Source: Acholoe squamosa
Taxonomy: Eukaryota > Annelida > Polychaeta > Phyllodocida > Polynoidae
Direction: 5' to 3'
DNA length: 64,000 nt
Assembly: GCA_949317995.1 (NCBI GenBank)
Contig: OX439048.1
Location: 65,477,375-65,541,374, forward strand
The position numbers were made by a program, and so were the translations under genes. Numbering within the stretch: position 1 is the first letter of the stretch; the number at the start of each line of letters is the position of its first letter. Shown here one piece after another: positions 48,001-57,605 of this stretch. The notes under the pieces are model-generated. The model was given only the letters and a program-made list of their open reading frames with translations. It ran no database searches and was not told the origin of the DNA.

Positions 48001-49823
48001 TCCACCTTTGTGGGAGATGGTTGCAGTCCCTTAGGTGTGACTCTCATTCCCAAGAAGTCTATTCTGTCTATGAAGTATTCACATTTCGATTTCTTCAGTT
48101 TGAGTTTACCAACTCTTAGGCTGTTGAACACATCTTCTAGGTCATGGAATTGTTGTTCGATTGATGGTGATAATACCAATATGTCATCTAGGTATGGTAG
48201 GGCACATTTGTATTTGAGTTTGTTCAGAATTAATGTGACTAGATGGCAGAATCCCGCAGGTGCGGTCGCTAAACCCATCGGCATCCTTTCGTAGACATAT
48301 TTTTTGTCATTTGCTATGAATGCAGTTTTATGCTGGTCCTCCTGTCTTATAGGAATTTGAAAAAATCCCTGTTGGGCATCTAGCTTACTGAATACTCTCG
48401 GTCTGAGTGACCCTATCATGTCTAGAGTGTCATCGGCCCGGGGTGTAGATAAGGCTTGATTTATCGTGTTTTGGTTCAAATAACGAAAATCTGTGACGAG
48501 CCTATGGCCTCCCGATGATTTTTGTACTAAAAAGGATCTGGAAGCCCAGGGGCCCTCAGCACATTCTCTCAGAATGCCCTGTTGTACTAGCCTTTCACAC
48601 TCTTCCCCTATTGCGGCCTGTTTTTCTGGTGTTTGTCTATATGGTAGGAAATGACATGGTACTGCCTCAGGTTTTACATGTATTGAGTGTGTATACAGGT
48701 GTGTGGCACCAATGTCTCCATCTTTTCCTACAAATATATCATCATACTTGGTCAGCAGTGATTCTAATCTATCATGCTGATCTTTGGATGTGAGCACAGA
48801 TTTTGGTGGAACATTCTCTTCCAATTCTGGCTCGAGGTCATGTGCCTCACTATGTATAGCAGCTATTTCAGAGAGTCTGATTGAGTTGGGTTCAGGGTCA
48901 GCATATGTGGACTCACAGTCTGAGTCTGTGTCACTGAATTGAGTTACATCCTCAGGCCGTATGGCTGAGATGGATTGATCAGTGTGTGTGATAGTGTCTG
49001 ACACCTGTTGAGGTTTTTCTAAATCAGATTCCTTGACTTCCTGAAATAGAGCTATGATGGCACCCTTTTTGATTTTATGTGGGCGCCTGCTGGTGTTGAG
49101 TAACACTAGGGGATGTTTATTATTTTCCCTGGGGGTTACTGCTGCCCTTTGAACTAGATATGGGGCATTGTTATTTCTTTGGAGGTTATCTACTACTCCA
49201 GTTTTGCCTTGCAGTGATTGAGTAGATGTGACTTTACCCAATACTGCAAGTTCAGAGAATGGAGGGATGGTAAAATCCCTCACTGCCCTAATGGGTTTGA
49301 GAATTTGTTCAGGATCAACATTAAATTCAATTTGAGATTTTGTAGTGCTTAAGAAATCTGTGCCGAGTACCACGGGCTGTGTGAGGTTGGGTATTACAGC
49401 GAATTGGTATTGGAATCTGACACCTTGGTTTCTTAAGTTCAGCATAGCTGAATGTCTAACATGACACACCGATCCATCTGCCAAATGGATGTTGATTTTA
49501 GATTTCCTCAGTTGGATATGGAATCTCTTTTGGAGGTCCATGAGGAATGATTGTCTGACACAGGTGATAGTAGCACCTGTATCAACCAAACATTGTACAT
49601 CTGAAACATCATACAGATTTGCATTGATACAGCCATTTTGAAGAAGTACAATAGAAAGCTTGGTACTCTCACCTGTATCCTTTGATGATGAATCTGGTGG
49701 GGTGATGTGTATCACTGATGGACGTCTCTGTCTGTTAGATGGTATATTGGCACTAGCAATTGTCTCTGGTTGGATCTTTGTTAATCCTGATTGATTGTTT
49801 GTATTTGGGGTGTCACAGTGCAC
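45093..49823 (-). CDS. pol: Pol polyprotein (protease, RT, RNase H, integrase), about 1,576 aa
   Basis: Numbering is from the first codon of the open block after gag (GTG at 49823); the true entry is probably by frameshift. Protease DTGA at 81-84. RT about 350-650 with YLDD at 544-547. RNase H with D693, E735, D760 and D803. A low-complexity Pro/Lys/Thr-rich linker at about 810-1090. Integrase with the HHCC finger (H1171, H1178, C1208, C1211), D1241, D1301 and E1337 (35 residues between the last two, as in D,D-35-E enzymes), and a GPY/F-type MGPYVV at 1476-1481. All catalytic residues are present and there is no internal stop. The RNase H-integrase linker is unusually long. Confidence 0.95.
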   Translation of the reverse strand: MHCDTPNTNNQSGLTKIQPETIASANIPSNRQRRPSVIHITPPDSSSKDTGESTKLSIVLLQNGCINANLYDVSDVQCLVDTGATITCVRQSFLMDLQKRFHIQLRKSKINIHLADGSVCHVRHSAMLNLRNQGVRFQYQFAVIPNLTQPVVLGTDFLSTTKSQIEFNVDPEQILKPIRAVRDFTIPPFSELAVLGKVTSTQSLQGKTGVVDNLQRNNNAPYLVQRAAVTPRENNKHPLVLLNTSRRPHKIKKGAIIALFQEVKESDLEKPQQVSDTITHTDQSISAIRPEDVTQFSDTDSDCESTYADPEPNSIRLSEIAAIHSEAHDLEPELEENVPPKSVLTSKDQHDRLESLLTKYDDIFVGKDGDIGATHLYTHSIHVKPEAVPCHFLPYRQTPEKQAAIGEECERLVQQGILRECAEGPWASRSFLVQKSSGGHRLVTDFRYLNQNTINQALSTPRADDTLDMIGSLRPRVFSKLDAQQGFFQIPIRQEDQHKTAFIANDKKYVYERMPMGLATAPAGFCHLVTLILNKLKYKCALPYLDDILVLSPSIEQQFHDLEDVFNSLRVGKLKLKKSKCEYFIDRIDFLGMRVTPKGLQPSPTKVESIKTFQTPKSVKNVRSFTGLCQYFKKFIKGYAQIARPLYDLQTHLKAFVWTEEADNAFKTLKHALCTNALLRYPNYEKEFSLATDASNVSLGAVLSQRDNVGVLRPVAFAGRTLSKHERNYNTTERELLGVVYGVLHFRHYLETRHFQLYTDHAALIPLLTNTGLTHRWARWALDIQQFSFTIQHVKGDDNIPPDAMSRREYPDSGPMTNPPPPPRRVRAASRTKFAKVTKKVPFKRDDPPNTIERPETPIRGILKQSTHYVFCHCEREYSQLFPDNDFEPIEFSSLNQMVKATPKEPPFTPPDSDDEDSEDTIYAITQATSKSVRFFEPMQGEETSNHLCPMTTRSKTREMIQEGTPKPPTQSQTILNEKKVTGNKPTKTPPARKNVTKDTASTKSKNSETKKIDKKQIVPLKKKVATPTKARIGPPKEPTHQNKSDTPQQKAQDRPIVDEKEKERDRIKQHVLDINQLLDQIPDTSISGTNLGLEQRKDKELLPLIQYLEDGTLPAPKAQGNRIINQGQTYTLVNGTLVHICPINWRKTNTVPLQIVIPQQWVTSTLQYFHDSPTGGHLGSSRMLSALRPRVYWKSMLADTTKYVSTCHTCLTAKRQVHSHKTPMTVREYMASPMKFLNLDAVGPLPTTARGNKHIQVCIDYATRYATAWATTDLKAETTAAEFYKNIICHHGTPATLQTDNGTCYTGAKFTKLTKHLKIKHKFSSPYRPQSNGLVERFNASIGTALRAFCSKHQNNWDSFIEPITFALNNTESQTTGFTPFFLLHGRNPATPMDLGLGIQEDISTVADHVANMITNQDTSRRKAIERVAKLQKERKDRYDKKLTPQEIKVTDMVYLNIPRILTNTECKKLQPLFMGPYVVVDRPSLTSAKLKNLDTNLLVARPVHIDRLKKVVAVRNNEFAHRLIPHEAKYYSKIVRNKNDITLTRETTGIGPIKPRPAHHILRKTSRCGAVSRN

Positions 49824-49856
49824 TGGCCCATCGGCACTGTGACATCCTAGTTTTCC
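49812..49856 (-). promoter_or_regulatory. Gag/pol -1 frameshift signal: GGAAAAC, TAG, 10-bp hairpin
   Basis: On the minus strand GGAAAAC (49856-49850) is followed at once by the gag stop TAG (49849-49847). After a 6-nt spacer, GTCACAGTGC (49843-49834) pairs perfectly with GCACTGTGAC (49821-49812) around a 12-nt loop. Pol is in the -1 frame and open across the site. Loop TGGG can pair with CCCA downstream, allowing a pseudoknot. The heptamer deviates from the strict X XXY YYZ rule (the GAA to GGA slip needs a G-U pair). Confidence 0.7.
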
Positions 49857-51499
49857 TGGTTCTGTGGGGTGGTTGCGATGCTTGCGACCAGGAGCTTGGA
49901 GAGTTGATCCATCACTTGAGGTATTGTTTGGGGGTTACTGTGTTGGTTCCCCTGGTAGCCTCTTGTGTTAGGTTTGTGATCCTCCTGATGCGGGTTGAAA
50001 CCCTGGTTATAATGACCAGAGTTGCTGTATTGTCCAGAGTTATTAGAACCCTGGTTGCTGTAGGATCCGGAGTTGTTGGATCCCTGATTGTTGTAGGCAT
50101 CGTTGTTGTTGTAGGATCCACTGTTGTAGTTCCTATGTGGACTGTGGCTCCTGCTGTTGGATCCTTGATTATAGGATCCAGAGTTGTTTGAACCCTGGCT
50201 GTTGTTGTAGGAACCATTGTTGTTGTAGGATCCAGAGTTATAGTTCCTATGTGGACTATGGCTCCTACTGTTGGATCCCTGATTATTATAGGATCTGCCA
50301 TTACTTGGGGTTCTGTCTCTCCTATCACTGTATGAAGAGTTACCATTGTTGGAGTTGGAAGAGCTGTTGTCTTTCCTACTGTTGTGACCCCTCCGGTTGT
50401 TGCTGTTGCCCCCCCTACCTCTACCTCTATTGGATTGGTAGTTGGGGTCATAGTTATTTCCTCTATATCTACCGGTAGGGTCTTTGGATATAGCCTTAGC
50501 TTCCTGTTGCCTTACATGGGCACTAGACATTAGGTTAACATCTTCATCTGAACTAGTGGTGATTTCCTGGACCTTTTTCTTAGTAGGCTGTGGGTTAGAC
50601 TCTGCATCCCTTGTTTTCCTAGATCTTTCTTGAGTCTCAACCTCTAAGGCTAGGTCTAGGGCTTGGTTAAAAGAGTCTATTTTCTTGTTCTCAAGAGCTA
50701 CAGAGATCCAGGGCCTCATGCCTTGGGTGAATGTTTTAAATAAGGTGTCGTCCTTTAGGCATTGGGCATTACACGCTTTTCTGAGATACATTGCATAATC
50801 AGATACAGGTTCATCTATCTCTTGTGCACGGAGTGCAGTCCTGGAGATAATATTGTCTTGAGTAGCAAAATACTCTTTTAGTTCATGTACTACATTGGAC
50901 CATGTCAACTTATCAGGTGTGGCACTTTCCTTGAAGGTTTCAAACCAAGCCAATGCTTGTCCTTCAAGGTACTTGGGTAAATATGTTACCATGGTGTCAC
51001 TGTCTGTTAATTTGTACCTGTCCTTCAGATACTCTGGGAATTTGTGATCAATAAATAGTGCTGTTGACATGAGTGGTGATGGGTGAGAAAAAGTTTTGGG
51101 TTTGGTTACCTCGTGTTGCCTGATCTTCCTGTCGTCGTGTTGTTGTCTGTCTAGGATCCTGGTCATGTTGGACATCATGGAGATCATGACATCCTCCTTG
51201 GATCCAGAGGCAGATGGTGTGACAATAGGTGTTGTGGTGGGTGTGGGAGGCTGTGAGGTCTGAGTTGATACCAGCTTCATGAGGTCTGATATCTGTTGTT
51301 GTGCCTGTTCTAGGGCCTTCCGATGGTCATCTAATTGTTGACTGAGGATCCTCTCCCTTTCCTTTGAGGCAAGGGCATGAGCATCATGTTGGGCTTTGTT
51401 TGCTTCTAGGGCAGTAACTGCATCTTGGATGGTCTTTTCGTAGGCCCTTATCCTTTCAGCTGCCTGATTGGGTTGAGGACCTTCTTCAGTGTCGGCCAT
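49847..51499 (-). CDS. gag: Gag protein without zinc knuckle, 550 aa
   Basis: Structural protein of the env-bearing element. The ATG at 51499 has a CCACCATGGC context. Residues about 15-80 are a likely coiled coil (ERERILSQQLDDHRKALEQA); about 130-295 have a Gypsy capsid pattern (YLEGQALAWFETF, ISRTALRAQEIDEPVSDYAM); about 345-370 are Arg/Gly-rich (NRGRGRGG); about 375-510 consist of SYNNNGSYNN/GSNSRSHSPHRNYN repeats. No CCHC motif, so RNA binding probably uses the Arg/Gly region. The stop TAG directly follows the slippery-like GGAAAAC. Confidence 0.88.
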   Translation of the reverse strand: MADTEEGPQPNQAAERIRAYEKTIQDAVTALEANKAQHDAHALASKERERILSQQLDDHRKALEQAQQQISDLMKLVSTQTSQPPTPTTTPIVTPSASGSKEDVMISMMSNMTRILDRQQHDDRKIRQHEVTKPKTFSHPSPLMSTALFIDHKFPEYLKDRYKLTDSDTMVTYLPKYLEGQALAWFETFKESATPDKLTWSNVVHELKEYFATQDNIISRTALRAQEIDEPVSDYAMYLRKACNAQCLKDDTLFKTFTQGMRPWISVALENKKIDSFNQALDLALEVETQERSRKTRDAESNPQPTKKKVQEITTSSDEDVNLMSSAHVRQQEAKAISKDPTGRYRGNNYDPNYQSNRGRGRGGNSNNRRGHNSRKDNSSSNSNNGNSSYSDRRDRTPSNGRSYNNQGSNSRSHSPHRNYNSGSYNNNGSYNNSQGSNNSGSYNQGSNSRSHSPHRNYNSGSYNNNDAYNNQGSNNSGSYSNQGSNNSGQYSNSGHYNQGFNPHQEDHKPNTRGYQGNQHSNPQTIPQVMDQLSKLLVASIATTPQNQEN

Positions 51500-51559
51500 G
51501 GTGGAAGGTGTGGGATCACTGGTGTGTTGTAGGTATCACTGACATGTTGGAGATCAAAC

Positions 51560-53716
51560 TGAGAATGTCATTGGGGAGACCTCACTGATGTTTGGGAGAC
51601 CTCACTGATGTGTGGGAGACCTCACTGACGTGTGGGAGACCTCACTGACGTGTGGGAGACCTCACTGACGTGTGGGAGACCTCACTGACATTTTGGGAGA
51701 CCTCACTGACGTTTGGGAGACCTCACTGACGTGTGGGAGACCTCACTGACGTGTGGGAGACCTCACTGACATGTGGGAGACCTCACTGACGTGTGGGAGA
51801 CCTCACTGACATTTGGGAGACCGCACTGACGTTTGGGAGACCTCACTGACGTGTGGGAGACCTCACTGACATGTGGGAGACCTCACTGACGTGTGGGAGA
51901 TCTCACTGATGGTGTGGGAGATCTCATTGATGTGTGGGAGATCTCACTGATATGTGGGAGATCTCACTGATCGTGTGGGAGATCTCATTGATGTGTGGGA
52001 GATCTCACTGATATGTGGGAGATCTCACTGATCGTGTGGGAGATCTCATTGATGTGTGGGAGATCTCACTGATATGTGGGAGATCTTACTGTTGTGTGAG
52101 AGATCTCATTGATGTGTGTGAGATCTCATTGATGTGTGGGAGATCTCATTGATGTGTGGGAGATCTCACTGATGTGTGGGAGATCTCATTGATGTGTGGG
52201 AGATCTCATTGATGTGTGGGGGATCTCGCTGATGTGTGGGAGATCTCATTGATGTGTGGGGGATCTCACTGATGTGTGGGAGATCTCACTGACGTGTGGG
52301 GAGATCTCACTGATATGTGGGAGATCTTACTGTTGTGTGAGAGATCTCATTGATGTGTGGGAGATCTCATTGATGTGTGGGAGATCTCATTGATGTGAGG
52401 GAGATCTCACTGATGTGTGGGAGATCTCACTGATGTGTGGGAGACCTCACTGACGTGTGGGAGACCTCACTGACGTGTGGGAGACCTCACTGACATTTGG
52501 GAGACCTCACTGACGTTTGGGAGACCTCACTGACATTTGGGAGACCTCTCTGACGTGTGGGAGACCTCTCTGACGTGTGGGAGACCTCACTGACGTGTGG
52601 GAGACCTCACTGACGTGTGGGAGACCTCACTGACATTTGGGAGACCTCACTGACGTTTGGGAGACCTCACTGACATTTGGGAGACCTCTCTGACGTGTGG
52701 GAGACCTCTCTGACGTGTGGGAGACCTCACTGACGTGTGGGAGACCGCACTGACGTTTGGGAGACCTCACTGACGTGTGGGAGACCTCACTGACATGTGG
52801 GAGACCTCACTGACGTGTGGGAGATCTCACTGATGGTGTGGGAGATCTCATTGATGTGTGGGAGATCTCACTGATATGTGGGAGATCTCACTGATCGTGT
52901 GGGAGATCTCATTGATGTGTGGGAGATCTCACTGATATGTGGGAGATCTCACTGATCGTGTGGGAGATCTCATTGATGTGTGGGAGATCTCACTGATATG
53001 TGGGAGATCTTACTGTTGTGTGAGAGATCTCATTGATGTGTGTGAGATCTCATTGATGTGTGGGAGATCTCATTGATGTGTGGGAGATCTCACTGATGTG
53101 TGGGAGATCTCATTGATGTGTGGGAGATCTCATTGATGTGTGGGGGATCTCGCTGATGTGTGGGAGATCTCATTGATGTGTGGGGGATCTCACTGATGTG
53201 TGGGAGATCTCACTGACGTGTGGGGAGATCTCACTGATATGTGGGAGATCTTACTGTTGTGTGAGAGATCTCATTGATGTGTGGGAGATCTCATTGATGT
53301 GTGGGAGATCTCATTGATGTGAGGGAGATCTCACTGATGTGTGGGAGATCTCACTGATGTGTGGGAGACCTCACTGACGTGTGGGAGACCTCACTGACGT
53401 GTGGGAGACCTCACTGACATTTGGGAGACCTCACTGACGTTTGGGAGACCTCACTGACATTTGGGAGACCTCTCTGACGTGTGGGAGACCTCTCTGACGT
53501 GTGGGAGACCTCACTGACGTGTGGGAGACCTCACTGACGTGTGGGAGACCTCACTGACATTTGGGAGACCTCACTGACGTTTGGGAGACCTCACTGACAT
53601 TTGGGAGACCTCTCTGACGTGTGGGAGACCTCTCTGACGTGTGGGAGACCTCACTGACGTGTGGGAGACCTCACTGACGTGTGGGAGACCTCACTGACGT
53701 GTGGGAGATCTCACTG
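51560..53716 (-). repeat. 2.2-kb minisatellite in the 5' leader, with a 924-bp higher-order duplication
   Basis: Roughly a hundred 20-21-bp units of GTGTGGGAGACCTCACTGAC or GTGTGGGAGATCTCATTGAT type (plus strand). The block from 51897 repeats with the same variant order from 52821 (for example GAGACCTCTCTGACGTGTGG at 52541 and 53465), so the period of the higher-order unit is 924 bp. It sits between PBS and gag, on the genomic RNA leader. Confidence 0.92.
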
Positions 53717-53842
53717 GTGACCTTGGTGGGCATGGTGTCAAGGTCACTGGGTGGGTGGAGTGGGGTTTACTGTGTGTATGATTGTTTTTAGTAATGTTGC
53801 CAGCTTAATTTTTATGTGCCTGTGAGAAATGGGATCTTAGTA

Positions 53843-53857
53843 GGATGTTCTCCACCA
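53843..53857 (-). other. Primer-binding site of the env-bearing element (candidate)
   Basis: The minus strand reads TGGTGGAGAACATCC three to four bases after the 5' LTR. It starts with TGG, as needed for a tRNA CCA end, and differs from the PBS of the other two elements. Confidence 0.5.
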
Positions 53858-53860
53858 CTT

Positions 53861-55206
53861 TGTCATACTAGTGATTGGCATGATCAAGTTGTCATATGAG
53901 AAATATCATATGGCTAGTGGTGTATAGTGTAATTATCTCAAGGCTCTTATAAATAGTGTTATTTCCAGTTATCACTGGTTTATTCAGCTTTAGGCAACAT
54001 GTAAGAATATCAATCATACAGTAGTTAGTATGTAGGTAATTTGTACATACAGTAAACATACAGTAATTTATAAAGTATAATGTTCTGTTCCACTCCACCT
54101 GTGAGGTAACAATAATACAATGTCCAGCATAGTTCTAGGTGGGTTCCCACACCTAGCTCCTGGCCTGCTGCTTAGAGGAATAATGTAATAATGAATAACT
54201 TTACCCTCTGGTGGATGTCTTGAGGAAGATAGCCTCTGGCCACTAATGATGGAAACCAATGCCTGTCTAGCATAGTTTCACCATAGTGCAGTGGTATAGC
54301 AGGTAGCAGGAGATGACTGGAGATGTTACCTCTGGAGTGGTTCTTGGTGATCTGTCTTCCTGGAGGTGCATACAGGCTATTTGTAGCAAATCTTGGAAAA
54401 GCACCTCCAGACTGACTGGAGCCAGCAGCATCTGCCTAACTCTACAATTGTTTGAGGGGACTCTTTCAAGTGTCACAGGGGGACAAAGGACCCCCATGGA
54501 CGCCGCTATGCCCCCCATTGTCTTGGTCGGTTCTGCATCTTCAGACCCTCATAACTCGGTCGTTTATGCGTTTATAACCGCCATTTTGCGCATGCGCGGA
54601 GTTGAATATGCCAAGTTTATAATGCCCGCTGGATAGGCGCGTAACTCGCGCTGGTTCGTCTGTAGTGCACTCGGAGGTCGATTCAGTCTCCATGGCGTAA
54701 CTTCCTTAATAATGGGAGTTCCGCCTTGATCTTGGGCTCATTTTGACCGTCTAATTATGGGCTTTCCATAAATGCTTTGATATTTGACCTAGCTCGCTCA
54801 GGAGCGACGCTAGAGCGACCGGACTGTTATGGCGTCGTGCTTATGTAACCCATTGTTCAGTCCTTAGAGTGCTCAGACACTCATGACGGCGTCTGTGGTG
54901 CCCAGGCACCCCTAACGGCCGTTTGCATTCACTTACAAGTTATTAGTTTGTGCACTGAACCATGAGGTCGCACACTGAGACCCTCATTTTTATTATATTG
55001 TGCAGTGGACCATTAGGTCGGACCCTTTGATGTCACAAACTCTGTCTAACTGACTTGGCTGGTGTGCAGTGGGGCATGAACGCTCTTATACAAAGTTTGA
55101 GCGCTCTTATAGCTCTTAGAACCAACCTATGTATTAATTTCTTAGATATTCTTTGATTAATACAAAATATGTTACAATTTATGGAATAATAAAATGGTAT
55201 ATGATA
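53861..55206 (-). repeat. 5' LTR of the env-bearing element (1,346 bp)
   Basis: Same length as the 3' LTR and without visible differences. Minus-strand poly(A) signal at 53979-53984; paired TATAAGAGCG motifs at about 55083-55115. Confidence 0.93.
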
Positions 55207-55325
55207 TTTGCATGATGCTCCAATGAGGTGCTGGCGAGCTGTCTCACCAGCACTTCATTGGTGCATCATGACGACCAATGGGCATGATGCACTCCTGCAT
55301 CAGCGGCCTTTAAAGGGTTAAAGTG
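55207..55325. repeat. GCATCATG-family repeat, right half
   Basis: Begins with the TTTG target duplication, then CATGATGCTCCAATGAGGTG, CACCAGCACTTCATTGGTGC, GGGCATGATGCACTCCTGCA and CCTTTAAAGGGTTA. It completes the copy that starts at 38480. Confidence 0.75.
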
Positions 55326-55889
55326 ACATGAGGCTTAGTGACAATGACATAGATGAGTAGAAAGTTGGTGCCATGGCCTCGAATTAGAATTGACATGTGA
55401 CATGGGACTTAGTGAGAAGGACTTTGGGAAATAGAAATTAAGTGACATGTGACATGTCCTCTTCTTGACATGTGACATGTGATGTAGACCTTAAGTAGAA
55501 CGGTTGCAATGAGGAGACGGACGAGGGTGTCTAGTAATAGGTGACTTTGTCCCTGAATCTGAACAATGAAAACCATCTACTCTAAAGACGCCTATATATA
55601 GATAACCAGGTATGAGGGTGAACTTACAGATCACGGTGCCATGGGATCCAGCCAGACACACAAAACTAAGTAAGGACAGAACAGGGCATAGTGAATTGTG
55701 TTTATCATGCCTTTTTGATACATTAATGCATTCGCCAACCGTAAAGGGCTAAATGTGCCTCCAGTAAATAAACTATCCAATTTGGATTACGTTGAATTTC
55801 CATGATTCTTCCTATTGTGTTCCATAAGATCCATAGCTAAATTTTGAGAGTCAAAATAATGAACGAGATCGTGAAAGAGAGAGAGAGGT

Positions 55890-55957
<68 letters not shown>

Positions 55958-56220
55958 ATGTGGTAGTATCCCTCCAAGGGATCAGACACAAAGCTACAAG
56001 TACTAATTGGACATTTTGTCCCCACATTTATAGTGTCTAAGTTTAGCTGCTCTAGGTCTTGTGTCGTGTCCAGGGTGGGTCAGTTCTACTCCAGGGTCCC
56101 TCTGTATGCATAGCCTATACACATATATAAGGGGTTGTGTTTGGATGTGGAGTGGCTAGTGGGTGGATTGGAGGGTGTGGCTACCCAGTGTAGGAATGTA
56201 AATAGACAGAGTTCCATGAG
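55326..56220. other. Intergenic, with a (GA)n microsatellite at 55874-55951
   Basis: No gene. TGACATGTGACATG motifs recur around 55400-55480. The GA repeat is about 75 bp. Confidence 0.6.
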
Positions 56221-56341
56221 AATTACTCCAAAGTGAGCGTTTCTTCACTCGATAGCCTCAAAGCAGGATTCCATGAGGTGGGGCCGAGTGGAATCCTGCT
56301 TTGAGGCTAACGAGTGAAGAAACATTCATTTTGGAGTAATT
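56221..56341. repeat. 121-bp fold-back element, arms 53 bp
   Basis: 56221-56273 is the near-perfect reverse complement of 56289-56341 (AATTACTCCAAAGTGAGCG.. against ..CATTTTGGAGTAATT; CTCAAAGCAGGATTCCA against TGGAATCCTGCTTTGAG). The 15-nt loop is TGAGGTGGGGCCGAG. Likely a MITE. Confidence 0.8.
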
Positions 56342-57293
56342 ATTGTGGAGCGCTGTATTTATTTCATGTTTTTAGGTAAAAGAGCCCTCATAATTCCCTT
56401 TTAATCAATGGGTTTGAGGCTATGTTGATGACGTCACGACTGAGTGGCCTTTCCCATACACTTCTATAGTGAGGCTTGTCCTTAACATAATACAGTAAAT
56501 GCATTTACCCCCCCCCCCCCAGAAAATCTTTGCAAGACTGACATTTCTATGCCAGGTAGTTTTCTCCACCCTGTGTACATGAGGCCCCTTCCCCGTGCAC
56601 ACCCACGTCTCCTCCCACCAAGGACGGTGCTCCCACACTTCAGTGCACTGACCATTACGCATATGCTCCTTTTATTTAACACCTTAGCACTTGGAACCAC
56701 TCAGCAGGCTACAAGATCCTTTGTTCAATAGTCTACAGCCATGCTGCTTTTAATAGAACTTGTGACTCTATCACAAAACAGCTGATTCCACATTCCTCCC
56801 AGTAATAAACCTCTTGCTTTATTTGCCTTTTATTGGCTTTAGACCACTCATAAAATGCACTATCGTCTCCTTCCTATCAAGAAAGTTTTTTTTTCTCACA
56901 ATTTGGAGCACTGACCACTATCCAGGGGACATTGCTCATATACTACCGTTATTTAACACCCTTTGTGCCATCCCCTACCCATCCCACAAGCTACCACCCC
57001 TATAGATAGTGTACAGTCATGCTTTAAATAAACCTTCTGGCTTTGTTGTAAAACAGCTCAAGTCGCATTCCTCTCAGCAATATCAAATGGATGATTCATT
57101 TATTGCCAGCTTGGTGGGAGGGGGGACTTGGTGAATTTCTGCGAGCCCCTGACCAACCCCCAAAGCCACTATGATTAGTGCAGTAGTAGTTGTTGTATTT
57201 TTCTGTTTACACATGTAATTATGGCAATTATCTACGTATTAGAACTAATCCTGAGTCAGCAACACCTAATGAGGGGGTTACAACAGGATGGCA
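56342..57293. other. Intergenic; diverged direct repeat of about 230 bp
   Basis: About 56570-56810 and 56855-57080 share TTTATTTAACACC, CAAGCTAC/CAGGCTAC, ACAGCCATGCT/ACAGTCATGCT and AAAACAGCT..GCATTCCTC in order. No gene seen. Confidence 0.4.
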
Positions 57294-57605
57294 TTAAGGG
57301 ACGAGTCATTGCCAGCTGGGATGGGGGGGGGGGGTGCTTGATGGATTTTGACCACCATGAAAAAATAATCGCGACCCCCCACCCTCACTAGTAACTGATT
57401 TTGCAAAATGACCCCCCCCCAAAAAAAAAAATGGATATGTGCGTGGAATTTTCTTATAAGCAAAGTTTTATTAATCGTTCCACTACATGAAGAAGTGATA
57501 ATAATGACGATTAAATTGAGTGCTACCTTTCAGTAAGTTAGTGTTAAGTATGACAAATATGGAAGCCCCCCCCCCCACCTGGAAATAAATGACACGTCCC
57601 TAAAG
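57294..57605. mobile_element. Possible MITE with AGGGACGnGTCATT ends
   Basis: Left AAGGGACGAGTCATT and right AAATGACACGTCCCT are inverted, each next to a G- or C-run (57323-57334 and 57565-57576). About 305 bp. No clear target duplication. Confidence 0.5.

Larger units (their letters stand above)
38634..55206 (-). mobile_element. 16.6-kb env-bearing Ty3/Gypsy-type endogenous retroelement, apparently intact
   Basis: Minus-strand order: 5' LTR (55206-53861), PBS (53857-53843), minisatellite leader, gag (51499-49847), -1 frameshift signal, pol (to 45093), env (44262-41638), 3' region with tandem repeats, purine tract (about 39998-39985), 3' LTR (39979-38634). Target duplication TTTG at 38630-38633 and 55207-55210. 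The LTRs are the same length (1,346 bp) and I found no difference between them by eye. All three large ORFs are open. The order PR-RT-RH-IN within pol is that of Ty3/Gypsy (Metaviridae), and env makes it retrovirus-like. Confidence 0.95.

Noticed and set aside
47914..48294. Plus-strand ORFs across pol
   Set aside because: Antisense shadows of the long pol frame.
49821..49823. Independent GTG start for pol of the env-bearing element
   Set aside because: Not an ATG, lies within the hairpin, and the frame is open upstream across the gag stop, which fits frameshift entry better.
49912..50451. 179-codon Thr-rich minus ORF overlapping gag
   Set aside because: Alternative frame of the repetitive Gag tail; composition follows from the repeats.
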